Below are positions 21,422 to 32,617 of a stretch of 64,000 bases of DNA, piece after piece; the first letter of the stretch is position 1, and each line of letters begins with the position of its first letter. The notes beneath the pieces were generated by a model. It did not search any database, had not been told where the DNA came from, and saw only the letters and a program-made list of their open reading frames with translations. The DNA comes from Morella rubra (taxonomy: Eukaryota; Streptophyta; Magnoliopsida; Fagales; Myricaceae): the NCBI GenBank assembly GCA_003952965.2, contig CM025852.1, forward strand, positions 15,087,458-15,151,457, read 5' to 3'. The translations under genes were made by a program, and so were the position numbers.

Positions 21422-21917
21422 GCTTTTCACCTATTCATTGATGGTAACAAGCACACCATCCCTTGTACATATTTGTTGGCGCAGATATAAACTTTGTTTC
21501 ACAAAAAATAATCAATTTTTTTATTTTAATGGTTCTTGCTACCCCTTCTTGAATAAGAAACTATATATGTATTAAGCCCTTTTGTTATTGTAACTGTTGT
21601 AATAAACGGAAACGGGATTGAATAAGAGAAGAGGAAAAAAATGTTAAGGTGGTTTGGTCTATCCTTTGAATAAGGTATATCTCAAGCTAACTATATTATG
21701 GTCGACCATGTACAGATTATTTTTCTAGGAAAAAAATAAAAATGAAATTACGATAGATGTAATTTTCTTTAATTACCTCAATATTTTATCCAACATCTCT
21801 TACATAATAAGAGGTTTAGATACTATAAATTCTGATATAATTCTGGAGTTCCAAACAAAGAAAGAAAGGTCAAAACTGTGAGGGATACTCCATGTGTTTC
21901 AATAGAACCATTTACTC
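21422..21917. other. No identifiable feature
   Basis: About 500 bases between a CACTA end and the Copia 5' LTR. I see no ORF or repeat that I can name. Confidence 0.4.
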
Positions 21918-23018
21918 TATAAGAAGTATGCTCTAAAAATCATTATTCTAGATCGTTGTTATTTAGATGCACGTGTTTATATTTATTATATTAGGTAATA
22001 TGTTATTACATAAGATATTATACATGGTTATTATTGAGAGACATTATAGAAAAGTCATGCCAATAGTTAATGAATCAAAGGTGGGGAGTGTGACTTTTCG
22101 GTTCCTTGTACAATTGATATTTGCTCTAGACCAAGGTACATATTTATGTACAATAGGTCTATACTTGTTATGCCTCTACTAAATAGGATGATGGACTCAG
22201 TCATTGAGGTAGTGACCTTAAGCAAATGAGTAGGCGCGCTGTAAGAGTACATGCACTGAATGAGATCATATATGATACCTTCTAGATGTGATCATTGATG
22301 TTGAGATTGTATTCAGCACAATTTGTTTATGATATCCTTTGTGTACTTGTACTCTGACTGAGTCATTTGGTGATGATATTTTTAGGACAAATATTCCAGA
22401 CAACGTCGGGTCTTGTGCATGATGAATGAGTTTGTATAAATGCTCAATAAAGAATCCACTAGTCTCTTCGTGCGATAGTATATTCAAGTGTATATGTGTG
22501 AGACCCCGACCTTATTTCTATCATTGTAAAAAAAAAAAAAATTATTATGACTTCTTAAGTGTGTGTATTACTCTAATTATTGAGAAAGGCATGTATGGGT
22601 AAATTACTCTAAGATTTTGTCTAGGTGGAATGTTCCCCCTAGCATTTTTATGCATCTTTAGCTATGATTTACATGTTATATCGTTTGCAATTTTTAATAT
22701 TATTAAATTTGAGTATTTGGAATTAATTAAACTAATCATTTTAATTGTTGGAATATATCTCTAAGTTTGCAATATTTGGAAGAAATTGAATTAGGGACTT
22801 TGACTCTTGAAAAAAATGTGTGAAAGGCATGTTGGGGTTGGGGTTAATAATAATGAAGTGGCAGAAAAAAAAAAAGGAAAGGAAAATGGGGAAATCACGT
22901 GAAGGAGGAAAGCATGGGGGGAGGGCAGCCTTGTCTTTCCCCCCCCCCCCTTTTTTGCCGCACACTTCACTCCCTTCCCTCACTCTTTTGCCCTAACCCT
23001 AACTCACTCACACACCCG

Positions 23019-23100
23019 AAGAGAAGAAGGAGAAGAGAGAAGAGAGAAGAGAAGAAGAGAGAAGAGGAAGAAGAAGAAGAAGAGAGAAAGAAGAAGAAAA
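23019..23100. repeat. GAA/GA-rich microsatellite in the family T LTR
   Basis: An 80-bp purine run of gaag and gaga units, at the same relative place as the (GAA)n run at 41004-41055 in the other family T LTR. Confidence 0.8.
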
Positions 23101-25033
23101 CCAAGATAAGCCAAGGTAAAGGGGGATCTAACATTTGGATTCAAAATTTTCGTGTGGGTAAATTGTTAGAAGTTAGTTTCAGTTCCTATCCTCTGTTTTT
23201 GTTTGCTGCATGTTAGATTTGAGTTTGTTACATGTTGGATTTGAGTTGATGAGTTGGGAATGAAAGGTAGGCATGCAAAGTGTTTGTTGGAAAGCCTAAA
23301 AGAAAGGATGATGCAATAACTTTGGCTTGATGATTATAGAACCATGATATTGCTGTAAGTTGTGTAAAAGTAGGGGATTTTTAAGAGAATAGCTTCTGTT
23401 GTGAAGTGTTGTGAAGCGTAGGCAAGAGCTGAAACTTGTTTTGCACATGCATGGCCGGGTAGGTGATGTTGAAATTGGGGAAAAACACTTGCTGTTGACC
23501 GAATGTGTTCACTGCCTTATTTCTTGCATGTTTCTCTTGATGGTAGCTTGTTGTAGGTATCTTGCATGTAGGTAAAGTGGGTAGACCAGCAAGCTAAACA
23601 CTTAAAGGGATTGGACTATACTTGGAGAATAAAGAGATTGTGCTTTGTGAAACAAGGAGAATGGGAATTAGGCATGTTTTAGGTTGCTGAGTTGCAACCG
23701 AACCCTTGGTGTTTGATTTTGGTTGCAGCCCTTTATGGATCTAGGTTTGCATGGTGAATTAAGGGTAGAAGAATTGGAAATTGGACGATAGAGAATGCTT
23801 GTTAGACTAGTTGCTGATGTTAGACAAGTTGCTGAAATGTACTTCTGCAGATTTCAAGGCTCGAACTAGGAGTGTATTTGGCTGCAATTATGCTTATCCT
23901 TTGATCTTGAGAGGATCCTAGATTGTAGGCCTAGGAAATAGGAAGATTTTAAGCCATACCTTGGGTGATTCCGATAAGTATTGGGTGAGATATGCGTAGT
24001 TCAAGGCCCGGACGTCAAGCTGCCAGCAGCCTTGTACGTCCGGAATGTTAGTTCATTTCGAGTGCTCAGTTTAAGTCCAAATTTTACGAGTGGTCTTGAA
24101 TTTTAAAGAAGAACATTTTAAGGTAAATTTCGTGTGATTTAGAGGTGTAATAAATAAGTTGTGAAGTTTTGAAAGTAGAAGACCGAGCTGGTGGCAGCAG
24201 CAGTATTACTCTAGGAATTTTATCTGATATGAAGTGTTTTCGACAATGCATGGACATTCCGATGTTTATGATTTTTATCTTCAACCTTGAATTATGAAAG
24301 AAGAATATTTTAAAAGAAATTTCATGTAATTTGGAGCGGTGTTTTTGAAGTTATGAATTTTGGGGCTGGAGACGTCGGGGCTGCCCGCTTGGACGTCCTC
24401 AGCAGCTCGCATTTTCGAGTAAATCTTTCAGTGGCAAACGAGCTCCAAATTACCTGGAATTTTAATGTGTTATGAAAATTAGTGTAAGGATCAGTTTGGC
24501 ATCCAAGTCTTATGGCTTCAGCAACCTTACAATAATACTTTGCATCGTAGGATCACCATTGGGAAGTCAAGAAATGTGGGTGATTTTGTATGATGTGCTG
24601 AAGTTGATTGAATGATTATTCTCTACATCTAGTAAACCTCTAAATGACATTAGTATGACTCATTTGTAGGCAAGGTGCCACCATAAGCTCAAGTGGACGG
24701 AGGTAAGTGGAAAATTATGTTTTTTCAAAAACTGGAATGATACACATCATGGATATTTATCATCAAGCATGACATGAGCACGTCATGAGCATTTGCATTT
24801 TTTTCTCATAAGGATGAAAGAGAAATTTTATGCAAATGAAAGTACAACTTTATGCTACGTTATGATAAGTTATGAGGCGTGCATTTACGATTTCTCATTA
24901 TCAAGCATTTCACGACATAAGCAATTGCATGATTTCTTAAAGAAGAAGGTTTTGTGCAAATGAAAGTATGAGAAGTACTGTATGACAAGTTAAGTTAAGG
25001 GGCTGAGGTTGGTCGGTACCGTACCATTAAGAT

Positions 25034-25180
25034 AGGTGCATCCACTCCGAAGGACGAATGCGAGAAGGATGGATGACTCCTAAGGGGCACGAAGGACGAA
25101 TGCGAGAAGGATGGGTAGCTCTTGAGGTATGTGCAATCACACTGAAGGATGCTTGCAAGAAGGTGTGAACCTCTAAGGGT
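25034..25180. repeat. Imperfect tandem repeat of about 50-60 bp, three units, in the family T LTR
   Basis: The core 'gaaggacgaatgcgagaagg' occurs twice, then a third, more diverged unit ('gaaggatgcttgcaagaagg'). The matching array at 43420-43562 shows it was already in the ancestral LTR. Confidence 0.8.
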
Positions 25181-26469
25181 TGAGTCTAGTCATTAGGCCT
25201 GGGGCCACGTCGAGGACTAGCTCAATCAAATGACGTATTCCCAAGGGAAAAGGGAATAGTTCCGAAGGGAACGCACAACCCTGACTTCAGGGGTAAATGG
25301 AGCGAGATAAGTTGCCCAATCAAGAAAGAATTAAAGAATTACTTTCAAGACCAATTACATGTTAGTACGTTGTCTCATTGCATATGCAAGCATTTCATTT
25401 GGCATTCATGTACATTGATATCCATGAATATGCGAGACATGCACTATTTATTGCATATGATCCCTTACTAAGTCATTCGACTCACAATTTTCAAATTGTA
25501 TCATTCCAGACAATATTTCAGGTGAGGAAACCTAAGAAGAGGACCTTAAAACCTAGGAGAGGGGCTGACGAGGACTTCCTCTTCCCTTTTTGATATTTCA
25601 GTAAATTCAGCAAAGGTTTAGAGATAATTTTTGAAAGAGCCGACATGAGCCTCCGATGTGTGGTGGTCATGGGTTATTCGGCCCAGTAAAGTTTAGGGTT
25701 TTTAACCAATTGATATTTTGTGACTGTGTTGTAATTACTTCAAGTTATTGTTTGCGGAGCAGGTTCTAATGTTTGATTACGCGCATTAGTCGATATATAT
25801 AAAAAAAAAAAAACTTCGCTGCAAGAATTTAGTACGTTCGCTTGAGTATTCCTTGTTGGGGATGCTCGCGGCTGTTACTAACCCCTTCGAGTTAGCGTTT
25901 GGGGCGTGACAATATGTCTAGGGTTGAACTCAAGAAAAAGAAATCTTTGCCAAAGGAATTTTGTGAAAATATTTTTCGAAATTAAATATATATATATATA
26001 TTATTTGTGAAATTATTTTGGAAACAATTTGAGAGTCCAACAACTTATAGATTATAAAATTAAGAATTATATGAGCTAGAGATTTTATCAATGATAAATT
26101 TCGGTCATATTAACTCATATGGAATAATAAACAATTATAATTGTTAGCAAAATGGATTTCACAAATTAATCTCAAATTCTTAGGGGTGAATTGTAATATG
26201 TTGATGGACATGATTACAATTAGTAGAAGTCTAAAATTCATAATAAAAGAACATAAGGGAGTTAATGGAAAAAGAGTTATATTCATGTGATCTGAGATCC
26301 CTAACGATCTCATGCACTATCACAATTAGAGTTTTCAATATAAGGATAGCTATAAGATAGTCTACCCTTATCGTTAGTTTGAGGGTTGGCCATCGGAACA
26401 CGAAAAACCCTATGACGGGCGTGAGCGTAGAGAGGAAGGGGGCAGAACATTTGGGCTACTATAGTGGAA

Positions 26470-27239
26470 TTCTTAAGATTGTGAGATCGACAAGAACCTG
26501 ATGATTATTGTGGAATTCTCAGAGATCAACAAAGAGAATTGGTAAGTTGACCAGGCAGATCTGTTAACCGACTTGGTTTGACCCGTTGACCAAATTTTTA
26601 ATTTATTTTTTTGTAAAATTTTAAATGCAAGTGTTAAATGAGATTGTTTAGAGGAAACTAAACCCATGACCCCCCATTGTTGGTAAGTAGAATTCTATTT
26701 TATTGAGTGTTGGATGAAGCTAAAATAGGGGATTTTAATTTCTTGATTTTATAGTTTGTCCATTTATTTCTATAGAAGATAAATGAGGGTGTATACGGAA
26801 TGGGTGTTGACTAAAATAGCAATGCCGACCCATTGCAAAATTACATGTCATTTAGACAATATATGGTTGTACTTAACTAAATAGACACGTACACTAAAAT
26901 AGTGAATATTGTGTTTATTTGGTGGTCAAAAGGAAATCAAGGGTCACGAAATTTACATACATATTGTATGGGACATGAGATGGATTCGTGATAGATAGTT
27001 TCTATTTATTTTTACAAGTTGTTGCATGGTTACTAAAATGGGATCATATTTACAAAAGGTAAAATTCTAGATACATACTATTGACACTGAATATAAATGT
27101 CACATTCGTGATCTATTTGATTGATGTGTCATAGTGGGAGGTACCATTAGTTGTTCAAAAACCTGAACCTAATGGATAATTATGTATACAAGTGGATTAA
27201 CTTTATATATTTTGTAAATTTCTTATACCTTTTGTTTGA
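26470..27239. other. Copia internal region, not resolved
   Basis: This should cover the 5' LTR end, primer-binding site and gag of the Copia element. I could not recognise any of them: frames are short and no zinc knuckle is visible. Confidence 0.35.
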
Positions 27240-27760
27240 TGATTTTGGATTGGGCCAAGATACATTTATTGGAAAAGGAATCCTACTAAAGGTATGCTTA
27301 TCATTAAAGTCAATTTAATTTATTGTCCATTAAATTATTTGTATGTCTTTTTGGACACCACATCTCCCTTTTACAATAAGTTGATCAAGAATTCTTTTAA
27401 AATAAAAGAAGTCAGAGCTATAGGATTGTTAGAGTGAGTGCACACTGATATATCTAGTACTTTTGACCACATAATCATAGAAGGGTTTTCCTATTTCATA
27501 ACTTTTAGTGATGATTATTCCAGGTGTGGTTAATTGTACCTGATGAAATGCAAATCTGAATTATTTGAAAAGTTTAAGGAAATTTAGATTGAAGTGGAAA
27601 ACCAATTGAAAATGAGTATCAAGATACTCATACATTTAGATAAGTTTCAAACTTATTTTTGTGATAGAAGCATCATATCACAGTTAATACCTTTGCCACA
27701 CAACAGTACAATGGTGTTGTAGAAATATTATACTGAACTTTATATGATGTTGTTCAGTGG
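27240..27760 (+). pseudogene. Copia integrase, heavily mutated
   Basis: Shifting between frames gives the landmark HTDISSTF (normally HTDVCGPF), then EGFSYFITFSDDYSRCG, LYLMKCKSELFEKFKE and EVENQLKMSIK: the rve core around its second catalytic Asp. In-frame stops interrupt it. The GAG_pre-integrase motif just upstream is barely visible. Confidence 0.75.
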
Positions 27761-28039
27761 GAGATAAGCATATGTTTGAATTATTTGTTCATTAGATATT
27801 ATTTGATAAGCTCAAATGAAGTAGGAATATTATTTTAAAATAAGCACAGCCTAAGTGGAAGCGATAGCATGACCGTTCTTGACGAAACAGTCAGCTAAGC
27901 TAATAGAAGGGCAGATTAGATCAATTGAATATGGATGTTACTAAGCGTACTGATGAGTCTCAATAATTCAAAACTCAGGATCATTAGATGAGAATACATT
28001 TAAATGAGATGATCAAATAGTTTGATTTCTCATGAAACA

Positions 28040-28162
28040 TGGATGCACCTTGTATTGACAAGAAGTCAATGGGAGTTTAGTAATATTTCTAGTTCATTAT
28101 GTTAGTGATATACTACTCATACTACTCATTGGAAATGACATCTTGGAGATGTCATCAAAGAA
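28040..28162 (+). pseudogene. Copia reverse transcriptase active-site fragment
   Basis: A reading close to 'FLVHYVSDILLI..IGNDI' matches the Copia RT strand Y-V-D-D-I-L-L-I-G-N-D. The first catalytic Asp has changed to Ser, and a short duplication ('tactactcatactactcat') follows. The domain is cut at about 28162 by unrelated sequence. Confidence 0.65.
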
Positions 28163-28850
28163 AAGATAGTGATGCAGGGGGAGCTGAGTCGGATGAAGCT
28201 GAGCTGTCAGATTCCACATTGATGGCGTTGAATTACCTTGAGCAGGTAGATCAGTGCAAGGATGGCAAGAAAATCGGAATCTAACCTAATTGGGGCAACT
28301 TTCGTGCACGTGTCGGTTTTTTGGTCATAACTTTGGCTACGAGTATCCGATTTGTGCCCATGACCCCAATTTGGAAAGCTCTTTTCGCACGTACGTCGTG
28401 GTCACCTAGCAACACTTTGGTACGCCTCATTTCGAGCCCTAAAAATGCTGTTTTCCCTCTCAAAAACCTATTTTTGGTTGGTTTTCTTTCCTTTTTCATT
28501 TTGGGAATTATTTTCGAATCCGATTTGGACCAGATTTTGGCCGCCTATTTATTTTTGGTAACATCCCATTAGGGATGCGATTCTTAGCTATTTTAGCCCG
28601 GCTTGTGGGTTGTTTTGGAGATGATTGAATAATTTGAATTTGAGAATTCACTCTGAGATTTTTGGGAAGAATTCGGTGTCTTCCCTTGCAACATACCGTT
28701 TGCCCTAGCCTACAGGATAATCGCTATCTTGTTTCGGCGTCAGATGGTTGATGAATTATTTTTCAAGTCAAAGATCTTTGGAAGTTTCTAAGTTCTTGGA
28801 ATCAAAATTTTGGAAACCAATAAAACAAGTTTTTGGAACTACATTGACAA
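28163..28850. other. Foreign insert of about 690 bp in Copia RT, unclassified
   Basis: Base composition changes to GC-richer text with 'catgaccccaatttggaaag' and 'aactttggctacgagt' words often seen in plant LTRs. RT reading resumes near 28860. The ends are approximate and no target duplication was found. Confidence 0.45.
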
Positions 28851-28859
28851 GTATTGGTA

Positions 28860-29260
28860 AGGGATGGTTTTGAAGGATGCCAAAGAAAGGTTCTACCTTT
28901 TAGGCATAATTTCATCTCTCGAAGAAGAGAGAGATAAGGCCATTTATGAGTTATGTAGTCAGCATTATGAGTGAATATTTATCTGACATAGACCCTTAAT
29001 GCTGGACAGGGATCAAGCATATTCTCAAGTACTTGAGAAGTATTAAATGTTATTTGCTAGTGTTTGGAGTTGAGAATTTGTAGATCGTCTAAGGATATAC
29101 AAATTCAAGTGTAATTGATAGTTGATCAATTTTGGATTTGTGTATGAAAATTGGGTAAAGGTACATGGATTAGAGAAGTTGTATGTTGGTTACAAATGAT
29201 AACTCCGCCATTAAAAGGCAAATTACATAGAAAGGGATACATGGGTATGAGATACATGTT
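28860..29260 (+). pseudogene. Copia RT C-terminus and RNase H, degenerate
   Basis: Fragments read KDAKERFYLLGI (family KDLGEASYILGI), then ILKYLRSIK and a worn 'GYT' RNase H start. A DNSAIKRQ-like piece precedes the purine tract and 3' LTR. Stops and frameshifts are frequent. Confidence 0.65.
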
Positions 29261-29289
29261 TGAATATTTTTTTAGTATAAGTGGGAAAT

Positions 29290-29478
29290 TGTAAGAAGTA
29301 TGCTCTAAAAATTATTGTTCTAGATAATTGTTATTTAGATGTCACATGTTTATATTTATTATATTAGGTAATATGTGGTAACATGAGATGTTACACAGTA
29401 ATTATTGAGTGAAATTATAGAAAAGTCATGCAATTGGTTAATGACTAAAAAGCGAAAAGTATGACTTTTTAGTTATTT
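29290..29478 (+). repeat. 3' LTR fragment of the 21.9-29.5 kb Copia element
   Basis: Aligns with the first 190 bases of the 5' LTR at 21918 ('aagaagtatgctctaaaaat', 'tatattaggtaatatg'). It is cut where CACTA-like subterminal words ('gcatgcggacatt') begin. Confidence 0.75.
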
Positions 29479-29989
29479 CTATTCGTTTGCATCATGCATG
29501 CGGACATTATCTTGTTGGGGACAGATTTGTTGTCCGACATTGAATATTTGTTCGTATGCACTAAATAGTATGTTTGCACGGATAATTTTTTTTTAGATGA
29601 ATCAAAAATCTGTAACGAAGATATTATTTACATGTTGTTAAGTTACATGTGGATGTTTATTAAACACAAGCATGGGAACAGTAATAAATGTGCACACGGT
29701 ATTTACATATTGTCCTACATCACTTTGAGAGCATTCGCATGGGTTACGACAATGGTGGTCGTGCAAATGAGTGTTGATTCATTTGGATAGTATTTCATTT
29801 ATTATTAATATTTACAAATTTATATAATTATAAGATACAAAATTAACAATTGTCTATAAATATTGCATCTTCATAATAATAAATAAAATACACAATTGAA
29901 GTCGTCATAAATACAAAATTTACCCAAATCTCTATCGGGTCGACGTGGAATGTGTTGTGAGTTGCCTTATGTGTTCCATTTTCTGCACA

Positions 29990-31146
29990 TACATTTTTTT
30001 TTTTTGGCATTCATTGTAGCCTCTATTCTTGCTCTTAGTGTTGTTTCCACTGCTTCTCCTCCATATGCTCCTACTACTCTCGGATTGTCCTCTTAATTTC
30101 TGCTTGCTTGAAAACTAGCTCATCATATTCTTTTTGTCTAGCCCTCATCTCCTCTATCTCTAATCTAGCCTCTTGCAATCTTCAGGCTAGATCAATGGAC
30201 AAGACAAAAGATCTTGATCTAACTTGTCGTACTAAACGGGCTAAACCACACACATAACCCAATTTCATCTCCAAGACCTTAGTGAAAATTTGCACTTCTG
30301 TGTATGGCCTTCCCACAGACTCGTGCTCTAACTTAGCGCCTCCATCTTTTCCTACAAGTTAAAAAGAACAAAGTGAAGTTAATATGTGAAACATTAAATT
30401 TTATGAATCCATGAGATAACTTTACAACTTGCAAAATTTTCTCATGGACTATTTGATGTCCACGTGCCATCTTTCTTATTTCAAAATCCAACATGCATGT
30501 TAAAATACCTAAGATGTGTATTTAAGTAGTTACCATTATCTTGGAAAAAAAGATTTGTGAATTACTATCAGTGCTCTCATGAGTTGGAAGGACCTAGCTC
30601 CCGAAGTGTTCACAACCTTCAGTCTAGCCCTATTTTCTTGGTTGATTTCACTCTTCCGTTGCATTGTATATTTAGAGCTGTTACAACAATGAAAATGTAG
30701 AAGTACACGTAAATGGTGGAATAATTTTTTTTAACCTGAAATCCATCACTGACAAATAACAAACAAATGTGAGCCATTCTTTCTTGTTCGTGACGAGATA
30801 CGGGTGCTCTAACCCATCTTCTTTGTTACAGAATATCATGTAGTACTAGAGCATTCTATTCTTATGCATCCAATATGTGTGTTCACGGTAGACGTCACAG
30901 TCGTTCAATCCTCTACTCAATTATAATCTAGTTGAAAGTCACATTGAAATATATTGTTAGCACGTACAACAACTTGCATAGTTATAATCAACAACTGAAA
31001 ATCATTGTTAATATACCAAAATACATCAACCAAAAAGCGACGTAATTTAATTGGCGACACTTACTAACACTTTATCCATGACATAAGACTTAATCTCATT
31101 GAGGACTTTCCTCTACTTTGTTGTCTCAAATGGGACACGTAATTGT
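29990..31146 (-). pseudogene. CACTA second gene (Transposase_24-like), C-terminal part
   Basis: Minus-strand pieces in order: QQLRVPFETTK and VLNEIKSYVMDKV; a decayed middle; HPYLVTNKKEWLTFVCYLS; KRSEINQENRARL then NTSGARSFQLMRAL (family: nkanRak..tGskSf); GRPYTEVQIFTKVLEMKLGY (family: GR.PtraE.F.kT); then a coiled coil EARLEIEEMRARQKEYDEL. This is the En/Spm Transposase_24 type protein, the partner of TNP2 in plant CACTA elements. At least six in-frame stops are present. The N-terminal piece is at 32383-32560, separated by a solo LTR. Confidence 0.8.
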
Positions 31147-32382
31147 TGAAAACCAAGTTTAGACAAAATACTATACCTAGAGAGGGGTGAATAAGTAATA
31201 CAAAAAATTAAACAACTTTTTTCATTCATAGAAAAATATCAAATCAAACAACAAGTAATTGAAAATCTCAAATCTGTCAAATCTAGGATTCTAGCTGTCT
31301 AACCCTAGACTAATTGTAATCTGGCTATAAAAAAAAATTTTGACAGAACGGTAGAATCTTTAAATCAAGATTGTTTAACTAAGGTACAAGACTCTTAATT
31401 AATCAAACAAGATGATTAAAGATACTGATAAAACAACAAAAATAGCTTAAGTAAAACAAGCAAGAAACCGAGACAATGAAGACAAGGAATTTTGGTTACG
31501 AAGTGAAAATCTCTTCAAGATGTCTTCCTCAAAGAGATAAAAATACTCCCGGTGTGTGAAGACTACACCGCTTGATCCACTAAGAACTTTCAAACTTTAC
31601 AAGATGGCAATCCTAAGTAAAACCCATAACTTTTTCAAATCTCTCAACTTCAATAAAAGCCACCCAAGAGCCTTCTTGAGCCAGTGCCCAGCACCCAATT
31701 TTTATGACCAGCAACTCTGGTAGGCTCTTACAAACACATCAGCCCCTTCCACTCCTGAAACTTTAGCAACGGCTCTTTTTTAGATTCTCTCAAGAAACTT
31801 GAATCTTGGTGACTTGATAATCAAAGAAACCAAGTAGGAATGATCAAATCTTCTTCAACAATATCCTAGTTCAACAATCTTCCTCCAGAGGGAAGAAGTA
31901 ATTCTCTCAAACTCAGATCTAAGAAGAGAGGGTGTATGGCATATATTGAGAGAATGATATAACAAAGGGTTCTAAAGAGGCTATAAGTGTGTAAGGCAAT
32001 TTCAATGTACGTAAAAAATGTTGAGGCTTAGAAATAAGTTTATTTAGTGTTTAGATAACAGTAAAAAGGTATAATGGGTTGAAGAAGAGTTTTGGACAAA
32101 GTTTCTAGGCTTAAAATAAAATCTATTAGAAATACCATCAAGCAAACCTCGATCTGACCATAACCTAACGCTACCACCAGAAAAGCTCCAAAAGTTACTG
32201 CAGAATGCTCTAGACCTTTCAGTCCGATTATAAACCTCCTAAAAGTCTCTTTCACTGTCTAAAAGCCTCCAAAACCTCCATAAACCAAACCAAATTGTTT
32301 TATACATTCTAGACCAAAAATACAATAATAAAATGACTGTTTTACCCATGAAAATTATGCCAATAATGCAAGTACATTTACA
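31147..32382 (-). repeat. Solo LTR related to the 32.6-60.2 kb Copia, in the CACTA gene
   Basis: On the minus strand it starts TGTAAATGTACTTGC, keeps the family word TTGGCATAA, and ends 'cacccctctctaggtatag..ttggttttca', parallel to the LTRs at 32618 and 59018. It interrupts the Transposase_24-like frame. The flanking 5-mers (attgt left, atcac right) agree at only two positions, so the duplication has decayed or was lost. Confidence 0.7.
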
Positions 32383-32560
32383 ATCACAATAGAGAACCAA
32401 TACATTTAGAAAGCATTGCAGATACCTTGGCATCTCCACCCATATGACCATCAGGGATATGGACAGTCAACTTTCTCCCTTGACGAGCCTTATCAAATGC
32501 AAGCTCGCGCGTTCTACACTTTTCTTACCTGACCCCAACCATCTCTATTCATGAAGAATA
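32383..32560 (-). pseudogene. CACTA second gene (Transposase_24-like), N-terminal part
   Basis: CRTRELAFDKARQGRKLTVH then IPDG matches the family opening 'rGptr...l.k.r..gkl.V.ip.g'. It ends at the solo LTR at 31147-32382; the C-terminal part resumes beyond it. The 27.6-kb Copia begins 58 bases upstream. Confidence 0.75.
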
Positions 32561-32617
32561 ATACATCAATGAAAGACTTAGCATGCTAAAAAAAAAAGTT
32601 CATATTTAGTTCATTTA

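Larger units (their letters stand above)
22497..25911. repeat. 3.4-kb solo LTR, family T (Gypsy type)
   Basis: Starts TGTGAGACCCCGAC and ends TTTGGGGCGTGACA, flanked by ATATG on both sides (22492-22496 and 25912-25916). The same LTR recurs at 40445-44405. The length and termini resemble Tekay/Del chromovirus LTRs; that lineage is inferred. No internal domain remains. Confidence 0.88.
21918..29478 (+). mobile_element. Degenerate Copia retrotransposon, family A LTRs
   Basis: The 5' LTR starts TATAAGAAGTATGC at 21918 and the 3' LTR starts TGTAAGAAGTATGC at 29290. They run parallel for about 190 bases until the 3' LTR is cut off near 29478. The 5' LTR continues on both sides of the solo LTR at 22497-25911, and its second part (25917 to about 26320) matches the reverse complement of the solo LTR at 53508-54765. 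A purine tract 'aagtgggaaat' precedes the 3' LTR. Integrase, RT and RNase H remnants lie between; gag is not recognisable and no primer-binding site was found. Confidence 0.75.

Noticed and set aside
22899..23216. 105-residue plus-strand ORF rich in Glu, Arg and Lys
   Set aside because: It is produced by the purine microsatellite in the family T LTR and is not present as a comparable ORF in the sister LTR.
25034..25180. Repeat with regular units, considered as a CRISPR array
   Set aside because: Units are tandem and degenerate without unique spacers, located in a plant LTR; CRISPR does not apply.
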